10,096 nt of DNA, from contig MU069599.1 of NCBI GenBank assembly GCA_002284615.2, positions 243,082 through 253,177 of the forward strand, in the 5' to 3' direction. The DNA is from Dunaliella salina (Eukaryota > Chlorophyta > Chlorophyceae > Chlamydomonadales > Dunaliellaceae). The position numbers and the translations under genes were made by a program. Below the pieces are notes generated by a model. The model searched no databases. It was not told the origin of the DNA and saw only the letters and a list, made by a program, of their open reading frames with translations. Shown here in pieces: positions 6,901-10,096 of the stretch (positions are counted from its first letter, which is position 1; each line of letters begins with the position of its first letter).

Positions 6901-8263
6901 AACATGGACGACAGATGGCTGTCAGGCAGCACATGCCTGCCACATGTCCTGCTGGCATAATCATTAGAGGTTGTGGTCCAAAAGCAGGACCGGCATGTGA
7001 GCATGCCACAGGGAGCAAAAGAGGTGGCTCAGAGGCACAATAGGTCACAAGAGGTTACAAGAGAGAAAAAGGGCCATCAGTCGACACGCGTGTCTGCTAG
7101 GCCAGAGGTGGCTCTGAGGTGAGGCATGCATCCCACACCGTTGTGCGTACCCATGACATCGAGTCTTTATGGAGTACCCAGGAATATCACTGCAAGCCCT
7201 CATGCACGATGAGTTGCAGAAGTTCAGGGACACACATGTGAGCGCGCGCGGCACCCACCCCTCAACGTTTCCGCTCCAAGCAGGATGCCGTCCACACCAT
7301 CCAGCACGGCGTTCGCGACGTCCGTGGCTTCAGCGCGCGTGGGCCGGGGGGAGTTTTGCATCGTGTCCACCACGCGCGTGATCAGCACAGGCTTCCCGGT
7401 CAGGTTGCAGGACTGCGCATGCAGGGTAGAGGTCGTTGTGCAAGCTGACACTGATATTTTGGGGGCTTGGAAACCAAAATATGTTTGAGAGTTGCAAGGG
7501 ACTTGGTTGTGCATCATTTCATTCATGAACAGCGCAGGCTTTTCAGTCTGGTTGCAGGACTGCGCATGCAGGGAAGAGGTCATTGAGCAAGGTAACGACA
7601 ATATCTGGAGGGTCTGGGAACAAGATGTGCTTCGGAGTTATTACGGACTTGGTTGTGCACCATGCCCATGGCTTGCATGACCAGCATGGGCTTTCTGGCC
7701 AGAATGCAAGACCGCGCATACAGGGCGGAGGTTGTTGAGCAAGCTTGCTTGAGAAATGTCAGACAGAACTTGGTTGTGCATCATGCCCATGGCATGCGTG
7801 ACCAGCACGGGCTTTCCGGCCAGATTGCGGGGCCATGCATGCAGGGCAGAGGTTGTTGAGCGACAAACGTCTTGAGAGATGAAAAGGACTTGATTGTGCA
7901 TCTTACCTCCGGACATGCACGATCAGCACAAGCTTCCCAGTCAGATTGCAGGGGTGCGCAAACGCTTCATGGGTCAAGAGGTAAGCGTCCGAGAGGTGTA
8001 CCAAGGAAAAAAGGCACACTAGCAACCTCAACGGGATGCACACAAAAAAAGCGTAAAAAAAAATTGCGCAAAAAAATTACACACAAAAAAAGCGCAAAAA
8101 ATTGCACACTCGTAGCCTCAACAGTATGCACGCACCCCACCATCACCCACGAGTGTTGGATACTTGACAACCATCCAGCAGGCCTTCGTTGCACAATGAC
8201 CTCACCTGGATGAGGGTCTTCTGGACCATGGCCATCTTCTCAGGAGGGCAATCAAGCCCCAAG
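722..8263 (-). CDS. PYK: Pyruvate kinase, plant/algal cytosolic type (partial, six exons)
   Basis: Pyruvate kinase transfers phosphate from phosphoenolpyruvate to ADP, the last step of glycolysis. The minus-strand exons are 8263-8206, 7412-7260, 6189-6047, 2348-2223, 1375-1319 and 862-722. Joined, they give in order the motifs [94 protein letters not shown] and [18 protein letters not shown]. This is the family order of the second half of the A domain and most of the C domain. TRVVD and GAETLRG-type motifs, instead of the ATQML and SGETAKG of animal enzymes, point to the plant cytosolic branch. The lysine and glutamate of the earlier catalytic segment and the whole B domain must lie right of this window. 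All junctions except E1 entry and E2/E3 are phase 0. A stretch of roughly 60-70 residues spanning E3, E4 and the start of E5 looks like an insertion relative to land-plant enzymes. Whether the gene is expressed cannot be told, but all six exons are free of stops. Confidence 0.87.
868..945. repeat. (GT)38 microsatellite against the E6 acceptor
   Basis: About 38 uninterrupted GT units. On the gene-sense strand this is (CA)n ending only a few bases before the ATGCAG acceptor of E6, where a pyrimidine tract would normally lie. Confidence 0.97.
946..1006. repeat. Imperfect alternating CG/TG/CA tract
   Basis: This continues the (GT)n tract as mixed CGCGCACGTGTGTGTGCATG-like sequence, mostly alternating purine and pyrimidine. 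It is probably a decayed part of the same microsatellite and is a Z-DNA-prone stretch. Confidence 0.8.
1319..1375 (-). CDS. PYK: Pyruvate kinase exon E5 (short)
   Basis: This is 57 bases, 19 codons, encoding [19 protein letters not shown]. The ESIAS-x-AVR-x-A segment is the conserved helix that opens the C domain (ESIASSAVRAA in plant enzymes). The acceptor is GTGCAG (AG at 1377-1376), the donor is AGG followed by GTAAGC, and both ends are phase 0. The exon is short, but the match and the strong donor are convincing. The sequence just upstream holds several decayed copies of its first bases. Confidence 0.8.
1382..1860 (-). repeat. Degenerate tandem copies of the E5 acceptor region
   Basis: On the minus strand the words GCAGGTGCTGGAG and GGTGCCAAAG recur at about 1460, 1488, 1560, 1695 and 1800. 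They resemble the start of E5 (TGCAG then GTGCTGGAGACCAAG). A second shared word, seen on plus as ATTGCARTGAATYAARGATT, recurs near 1412, 1734 and 1840. Unit length is irregular, with about 100-110 bases the commonest spacing. The copies carry stops and look like pseudo-exons. They fill the part of the E4-E5 intron next to E5. Confidence 0.6.
1861..2222 (-). other. 5' part of the E4-E5 intron
   Basis: The intron begins with donor GTAGGC at 2222 on the minus strand. Apart from a short duplicated word (plus GCTCAGAGC/GCTCAGAGCG at about 1906 and 1932), I see nothing structured in this stretch. Confidence 0.5.
2223..2348 (-). CDS. PYK: Probable pyruvate kinase exon E4
   Basis: This is 126 bases, 42 codons, read after GATGCAG (AG at 2350-2349) up to GAAGAG before the donor GTAGGC. 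It encodes [19 protein letters not shown], then [18 protein letters not shown], then HTAEE. It joins E3 and E5 in phase 0. The DLY...K...Y...PM pattern just before the ESIAS helix resembles the DLYFKKTVKY segment of plant cytosolic enzymes, but the total length is longer, so part of it would be an algal insertion. The exon is the last unit of a tandem array whose other units keep much of the same reading. Family identity rests mainly on position, phase and this short similarity. Confidence 0.62.
2265..2815 (-). repeat. Tandem array of 139-143 bp units derived from exon E4 (left part)
   Basis: Unit starts (plus GGTCAT) lie at 2265, 2404, 2547 and 2690, spaced 139, 143 and 143. Each unit carries on the minus strand GATGCAG followed by a version of [19 protein letters not shown] and ENTMT, then diverges to intron-like sequence. 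The first unit is the intact E4. The next two keep the frame to ENTMT and then hit a stop; the unit at 2690 has a 2-base insertion (KPTRYKEG). The periods are not multiples of three, so no long repeat protein is encoded. Ambiguous bases at 2600, 2628, 2632, 2637, 2639 and 2640 fall in one unit. The array is interrupted by the hAT element and resumes at 4537. Confidence 0.92.
2808..2815. repeat. Left 8-bp target site duplication of the hAT element
   Basis: ATGTGCAA at 2808-2815 is repeated exactly at 4529-4536. The next base on either side differs, so the duplication is exactly 8 bp, the length made by hAT transposases. Confidence 0.9.
2816..2846 (+). repeat. Left terminal inverted repeat of the hAT element
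   Basis: The outer 12 bases pair with the inverted right end with two mismatches; a looser match with gaps extends to about 30 bases. GTCCG at 2832 and CGGAC at 2842 also form a small inner hairpin. Confidence 0.8.
2857..2891. repeat. Subterminal palindrome near the left end of the hAT element
   Basis: GGATTTGGTCTGCGCC, a 3-base GGA spacer, then GGCGCAGGCCAAATCC. The arms pair over 16 positions with a single T-G wobble. Its place some 40 bases inside the transposon end suggests a subterminal transposase-binding or structural element rather than a gene feature. Confidence 0.85.
3266..4022 (+). pseudogene. hAT transposase fragment with TTF-like zinc finger, frameshifted
   Basis: Frame one (ATG at 3266 to the stop at 3707) gives 147 residues: a Lys/Glu-rich stretch at residues 17-46, then a TTF-like finger with Cys66 and Cys70 (CTLSCKH), KFAES at 78-82 and a His99/His105 pair ([13 protein letters not shown]). 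The similarity then continues in a second frame from about 3706 ([15 protein letters not shown]), and in a third from about 3770 to 3949 ([20 protein letters not shown], then MVYLRFQE). The last block is the start of the hAT RNase-H-like catalytic domain with its first Asp motif (D-G-x-T-D). So there are at least two frame changes. GAG followed by GTGAGC at 3950 could be an old intron donor; no later catalytic block or dimerisation domain was found. The arrangement resembles animal and plant TTF-finger hAT proteins of the ZNF862 kind. Confidence 0.82.
3950..4372. other. AT-richer inner part of the hAT element
   Basis: Base composition shifts to A/T-rich and G/A-rich sequence after the possible splice donor at 3950. 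It contains repeated CAGGGA-type words near 4110-4160 similar to the element's outer ends. No transposase motif was recognised in any frame. It may be an intron remnant or filler left by internal deletion. Confidence 0.45.
4382..4405. repeat. Subterminal palindrome near the right end of the hAT element
   Basis: GGCCAGGGG and CCCCTGGCC form a perfect 9-bp stem around CTGACA, followed by seven T. A second small hairpin (AGCCC TTC GGGCT) lies at 4479-4491. They mirror the left subterminal palindrome in position, not in sequence. Confidence 0.85.
4499..4528 (-). repeat. Right terminal inverted repeat of the hAT element
   Basis: Read inward on the minus strand it begins CAGGGAAGTTCA and matches the left end at 10 of the first 12 positions. 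The CAGGG start is the commonest hAT terminus, so this end is probably closer to the ancestral sequence than the TAGGG left end. Confidence 0.8.
4529..4536. repeat. Right 8-bp target site duplication of the hAT element
   Basis: ATGTGCAA, identical to 2808-2815. The sequence that follows (CAAGTACACAG) continues the interrupted E4-array unit. Confidence 0.9.
4537..4815 (-). repeat. E4-derived tandem array, right part
   Basis: Units begin at 4554 and 4693 (139 bp apart). On the minus strand they read [20 protein letters not shown] (then [12 protein letters not shown]) and [18 protein letters not shown] (then [14 protein letters not shown]), both open over the exon-derived part. Substitutions are mostly single-residue changes. 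A short remnant of the same repeat (GGTGGGCACC...CAGCTGCATCTTGGCAGCAG) survives at 5221-5259. These are the copies farthest upstream of the real E4. Confidence 0.88.
4855..4954. repeat. 100-nt imperfect foldback (hairpin)
   Basis: The arms start GCGC and contain a perfect 19-bp inverted pair, AGGTTGATACCGTGCAAAA at 4860-4878 and its complement at 4931-4949. Inside this, CCTGAAAC and its partner, and a CGTAGCG/CGCTATG pair, extend the stem to a small loop near 4905. It lies in the E3-E4 intron, outside the transposon. The shape fits a foldback transposable element or a small-RNA precursor; neither can be chosen from sequence alone. Confidence 0.85.
4955..5730 (-). other. Middle of the E3-E4 intron with small duplications
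   Basis: The sequence holds the E4-array remnant at 5221-5259, a short GAAGCACC repeat near 5334-5360, and a twofold 36-base repeat at about 5562-5635 (GCTCC...ACACATGCGTTG.GACCATGA). A minus-strand open stretch at 5715-5604 begins [18 protein letters not shown] and has coding-like composition, but it matches nothing I recognise and is not needed to join E3 to E4. It could be a cassette exon or chance. Confidence 0.45.
5731..6046 (-). other. 5' part of the E3-E4 intron
   Basis: The intron starts with donor GTACGG at 6046. A minus-strand open stretch from about 5928 to 5845 ([20 protein letters not shown]) ends at a GGTGAGG donor-like site. It is unassigned and could be an extra exon or chance. 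Nothing else stands out. Confidence 0.4.
6047..6189 (-). CDS. PYK: Pyruvate kinase exon E3
   Basis: This is 143 bases. The acceptor is CACCCAG (AG at 6191-6190); the exon opens with GC completing a split codon, then [36 protein letters not shown] and [11 protein letters not shown], and ends at CAGG before GTACGG in phase 0. The (K/L)YPV-x-x-(V/I)...IC-x-x-AE pattern follows GAETLRG in plant cytosolic pyruvate kinases. The Glu/Gln-rich tail after HHQHF is longer than I would expect in land plants. The incoming phase does not fit the simplest E2 donor, as described under findings. It is the last and best of seven copies of its own first bases. Confidence 0.88.
6190..6730 (-). repeat. Array of six decayed copies of the E3 acceptor region
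   Basis: The word GCCAAC (minus GTTGGC, the Val-Gly of PVDTVG) marks copies at 6164 (real E3), 6254, 6362, 6419, 6510, 6595 and 6696, spaced 57-108 bases. The copy at 6510 keeps CACCCAG and [14 protein letters not shown]. The copies at 6254 and 6595 share an alternative continuation (GACCTGCTGTGGCAACA) and a following segment with AATGCTCACAATGTGGCATA, so larger duplications containing more than one unit also occurred. Most copies have lost the acceptor or the frame. Confidence 0.85.
6740..7259 (-). other. 5' part of the E2-E3 intron
   Basis: Mostly unique sequence. A 16-base word (AGAGGTGGCTC.GAGG) occurs at 7020 and 7104, and ACAAGAGGT/ACAAGAG is doubled at 7046-7062. No exon or known element was recognised. 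Confidence 0.5.
7260..7412 (-). CDS. PYK: Pyruvate kinase exon E2
   Basis: This is 153 bases, 51 codons. The acceptor is TGCGCAG (AG at 7414-7413); it reads [53 protein letters not shown]-(L)-x-GKP...TRVVD-(S/T)-M...[18 protein letters not shown]...LLGAET-LRG is nearly the plant cytosolic consensus; the Thr of TRVVD aligns with the active-site Thr of the muscle enzyme (Thr328). Entry is phase 0 from E1 (TLIQ). The exit is AGG before GTGGGT, or, 4 bases later, GGGTGG before GTGCCG. This is the strongest family match in the window. Confidence 0.93.
7413..7970 (-). repeat. Array of four decayed copies of the E2 acceptor region
   Basis: The word for GKP (plus GCTTTCC or GCTTCCC) marks the real exon at 7391 and copies at 7538, 7690, 7811 and 7932, spaced 147, 152, 121 and 121. 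On the minus strand each copy reads like [17 protein letters not shown] and then HNQV, that is the first 18-20 codons of E2, before diverging into shared intron sequence. Only the nearest copy (at 7559) keeps the GCGCAG acceptor; others have GCGCGG or similar. No copy continues into PRPTRAE, so none could replace E2. Confidence 0.9.
7971..8205 (-). other. 5' part of the E1-E2 intron with an A-rich duplicated block
   Basis: The donor is GTGAGG at 8205. At 8016-8135 a block (CACACT.G.A.CCTCAAC..TATGCAC then AAAAAAAGCG.AAAAA) is present about twice, on plus as an A-rich stretch, on the gene strand as T-rich. It does not look exon-derived. No coding sequence is seen. Confidence 0.6.
8206..8263 (-). 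CDS. PYK: Pyruvate kinase exon E1 (RGDLG loop, first exon in the window)
   Basis: This is 58 bases: one base completing a split codon, then [19 protein letters not shown], then donor GTGAGG. The family pattern is ARGDLG-(V/I/M)-(E)-(I)-P-x-EK-(V)...AQK-x-(M)-I. The preferred acceptor is GGCAG at 8264, because a C there would complete GAC, the Asp of RGDLG that helps hold the catalytic Mg2+. Using the other AG four bases earlier (CATGCAG) would give Gly-Ser and lose this Asp. The exon supplying the first two bases is not securely seen in the window. Confidence 0.8.
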
Positions 8264-9180
8264 CTGCCTGCATGGGCATGAGTGTGGGTGTGCTTGTGTG
8301 TGGGTGTAGATGTATGCACATTTGTGTTGGTGTATGGGTGCGGGGGGCAATCACAAAGCTGCCTGCATGGGCATGAGTGTGGGAGCGCTTGCGTGTGGGT
8401 GTTCGTGTATGCACATGTGTGTTGGTGTATGGGTGCGGGGGGCGGTTTAGTGCCAAGCTGCCTACAGGCGAATGTGTGGGCGCGCTCGTGTGTAGGAGTT
8501 TGTGCTAGCACAAGCGAGTTGGTGTTTGTGTGCGGGGGCGGTCAAGCCCCAAGGTGCCTGCATGGGCATGTGTGTTGGCGCACTCAAGTGAATGTGTACG
8601 CACATAGGAGTTGGTGTATGTGTGCGGGGGGCGATCAAGCCCCAAGGTGCCTGCATGGGCATGTGTGTGGGCGCGCTTGTGCGTGGGTGTCTGTGTATGC
8701 ACATGTGTGTCAGTGTATGGGTACGGAAGGCAGTAAGCCCCAAGCTGCCTGCATTGGCATGTGTTTGAAGAAATAGACTAAGACCATAAGCATCTTGTCG
8801 AGCCACAAGCTTTGAGCAGGCCAACAGATGTGTGTTTTTCTAGAAGGCAGTCAAGCCCCAAGCTGCCTGCATGGGCGTGCATGTAAATAAACAGACTGAA
8901 ACTGTAAACATACTGCCAAGCCCCAAGCTTTGGGCAGGCCAATACAAGTGTGTTTCCCCGGGGGGGGGAGTCAAGCCCCAAGCCGCATGCATGGGCGTGC
9001 ATGTAAACAAACAGAATGAGACCTTAAACATTTTCTTGAGCCAAGCTTAGAGCAGGCCAACACATGTGTTTCTCACAGCGCGGCAGTCAAGCCCCAAGCC
9101 GCATGCATGGGCATGTGTATGAACAAACAGGCTGTGACTATGAACACCTCATTGAGCCCCAGGCTTTCAGCAGGTAAACA
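8264..9180 (-). repeat. Array of eight further copies of the E1 acceptor region
   Basis: The word AAGCTGCCTGCATGGGCATG (plus) begins at 8261 (real E1), then in variants at 8356, 8455, 8551, 8644, 8742, 8860, 8980 and 9095. The first six form a subfamily of 93-99 bp with GTGTGTGGGTGT filler; the last three form a subfamily of 115-120 bp with AAACA-rich filler and a second GAGCCCCAAGCTTTGAGCAGG-like block. On the minus strand copies read GSLGLDCLLEK, GTLGLDRPP, GLGLDSPP and similar, then break. None reaches [12 protein letters not shown] and its donor. Confidence 0.92.
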
Positions 9181-9240
9181 CGTGTATGCAGAAAGCGTCC
9201 GAGCTCATAGTTTGTGACATTAGCATGCAGTCTAAGCCCA

Positions 9241-9620
9241 TGCTGCCTCCATACAAGTACAGAGGAATGCCACAGCACTGAGCAGTGCCTTTGGAGCATG
9301 CTTTGCAAGCTCAGAACTTGCGTGCTGCCTCAACACAAGTACAGAGGAATGCCGCGGCTTGTACACTGCCGGAAGCGTGCATTTCAAGCTCAGAACTCGT
9401 GTGCTGCATCCACACAAGTACAAAGGAACGCCACAGCATGTACAGTGTCCAAAGCATGCATGGCGAGCTCAACTTGTGCTGTGCCTCCACATAAGTACAA
9501 AGGAATGCCGCAGCACTGTGCAGTATCTAAGGCATGCCCTACTGAGTACGCAAGCTTGTGTGCTGCCTCCACACAAATTAAACCCCCAGCGCTGAACAGC
9601 GCTGTGCAAAGGAATGCGAA
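9241..9620 (-). repeat. Array of five 77-82 bp units of unknown origin
   Basis: Units start (plus TGCTGCCTCCACACAAGTAC) at 9241, 9323, 9402, about 9479 and 9561. The minus strand of the lowest unit reads CGIPLYLYGGSMGLDC in one frame and SELAKHAPKALLSAVAFLC in another. I recognise neither as a pyruvate kinase part. By analogy with the neighbouring arrays it may derive from an exon edge, but no exon was identified. A small palindrome (AGCGCTGAACAGCGCT) lies at 9588-9603. Confidence 0.8.
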
Positions 9621-9699
9621 AGCACTGGACCGTGCCCAAAGCGGTCACTGCAGGCACAGCAATCGAATCCAACACACTCAAGGACCTATGCGCGAAGGG

Positions 9700-9727
9700 C
9701 CATGTTCATCATCCTCCCTCTCTTGCC
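9700..9727 (-). other. Unique sequence next to the 33-bp array
   Basis: Continuing the minus strand from the array's lowest unit, the frame carrying SDGLLAR runs on to a stop at about 9709 (GGAGGATGA) with no GT donor. If this was once the exon before E1, its donor is lost or non-canonical. Confidence 0.25.
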
Positions 9728-9891
9728 AGAAGACCATCTGAACGAGCCAGGCTTGATGCAGCAAGACTATCTGAATGGTTGAGGCTTTTTTCCAGCACGA
9801 CACTCAAATGAGCTATAGGCTCTGCAGCAGTGTCTTCCAGATGAGCTTGGCTCGTTGCAGCAGGATCATTCCAATGAGCTTGGCTTGGGCG
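9728..9891 (-). repeat. Minisatellite of five 32-34 bp units
   Basis: Units start at about 9728, 9760, 9794, 9826 and 9859, with consensus (plus) AGCA.GA.CATCTGAATGAGC..GGCTTG.TGC. On the minus strand the lowest unit reads RSDGLLAR, close to the SDG(I/F)MVARG that precedes DLG in pyruvate kinases. The other units are further decayed. This would suit the exon just upstream of E1, but no valid donor follows. Confidence 0.8.
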
Positions 9892-10030
9892 TCAGTTAAT
9901 CCAAACTCTGAGATGCCCGTGTGAGGTAGACAGCACAGCTGGGGCAAGAGGGAAGCCATACACACAAACCTGTCCATGTCAAGTTCGGGCTCTCTTTGCC
10001 AGAATTCTACAGTGACCTAGCTCGTTCACA

Positions 10031-10033
<3 letters not shown>
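9892..10033. other. Unassigned sequence before the right-edge microsatellite
   Basis: Mostly unique. The minus strand near 10000 has TTCTGGCAAAGAGAGCC, similar to TTCTGGCAAGAGAGGG at 9715-9733, so it may hold another scrap of the same repeat. It is followed by a donor-like ACAGGTTTGTG. No exon is supported. Confidence 0.35.

Positions 10034-10096
<63 letters not shown>
10034..10096. repeat. (AC)n microsatellite at the right edge
   Basis: At least 31 AC units run to the window end, so the true length is unknown. On the gene-sense strand this is (GT)n. Confidence 0.97.

Noticed and set aside
8264..9180. CRISPR-like regular spacing
   Set aside because: Units are about 95-120 bp, similar over most of their length, without short identical repeats and unique spacers; the units match an exon edge of the adjoining gene.
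1..10096. tRNA, rRNA, retrotransposon or viral genes
   Set aside because: No cloverleaf, conserved rRNA word, reverse transcriptase motif or long terminal repeat was seen on either strand.

Overview
This window looks like nuclear DNA from a eukaryote, most likely a chlorophyte green alga. It has intron-split coding sequence, long (GT)n/(CA)n microsatellites, TGCA/GCATGC-rich intronic minisatellites and a hAT-type DNA transposon. The genus cannot be fixed from the sequence alone.

The only recognisable host gene lies on the minus strand and runs right to left. It is a pyruvate kinase of the plant/algal cytosolic type. Six exons can be placed by family motifs, splice sites and reading-frame continuity: E1 8263-8206, E2 7412-7260, E3 6189-6047, E4 2348-2223, E5 1375-1319 and E6 862-722. 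They cover the protein from the RGDLG active-site loop, through the TRVVD and PRPTRAE region and the GAETLR/KYPV region, to the [15 protein letters not shown] part of the C domain. The N-terminal half, including the first catalytic residues, lies beyond the right edge. The last C-terminal exon is not securely identified.

The striking feature is how the introns are built. Each of the introns just upstream of E1, E2, E3, E4 and E5 is filled with a tandem array of decayed copies of the exon it precedes (3' intron end, acceptor and the first tens of bases of exon). For E1-E4 the best-preserved, spliceable copy is the last one in transcript order. E6 instead has two degenerate copies of its 3' end plus donor on its downstream side. 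Two further arrays (9241-9620 and 9728-9891) lie upstream of E1 and may mark further exon edges.

An old, defective hAT transposon (2816-4528) sits inside one repeat unit of the E4 array. It has short CAGGG-type terminal inverted repeats, a perfect 8-bp target duplication (ATGTGCAA), a plus-strand transposase pseudogene with a TTF-like zinc finger and start of the catalytic domain, and large subterminal palindromes. An undisturbed array unit at 4660-4690 shows what the empty site looked like. A separate long foldback lies at 4855-4954.

I see no tRNA, rRNA, CRISPR array or bacterial-type operon.
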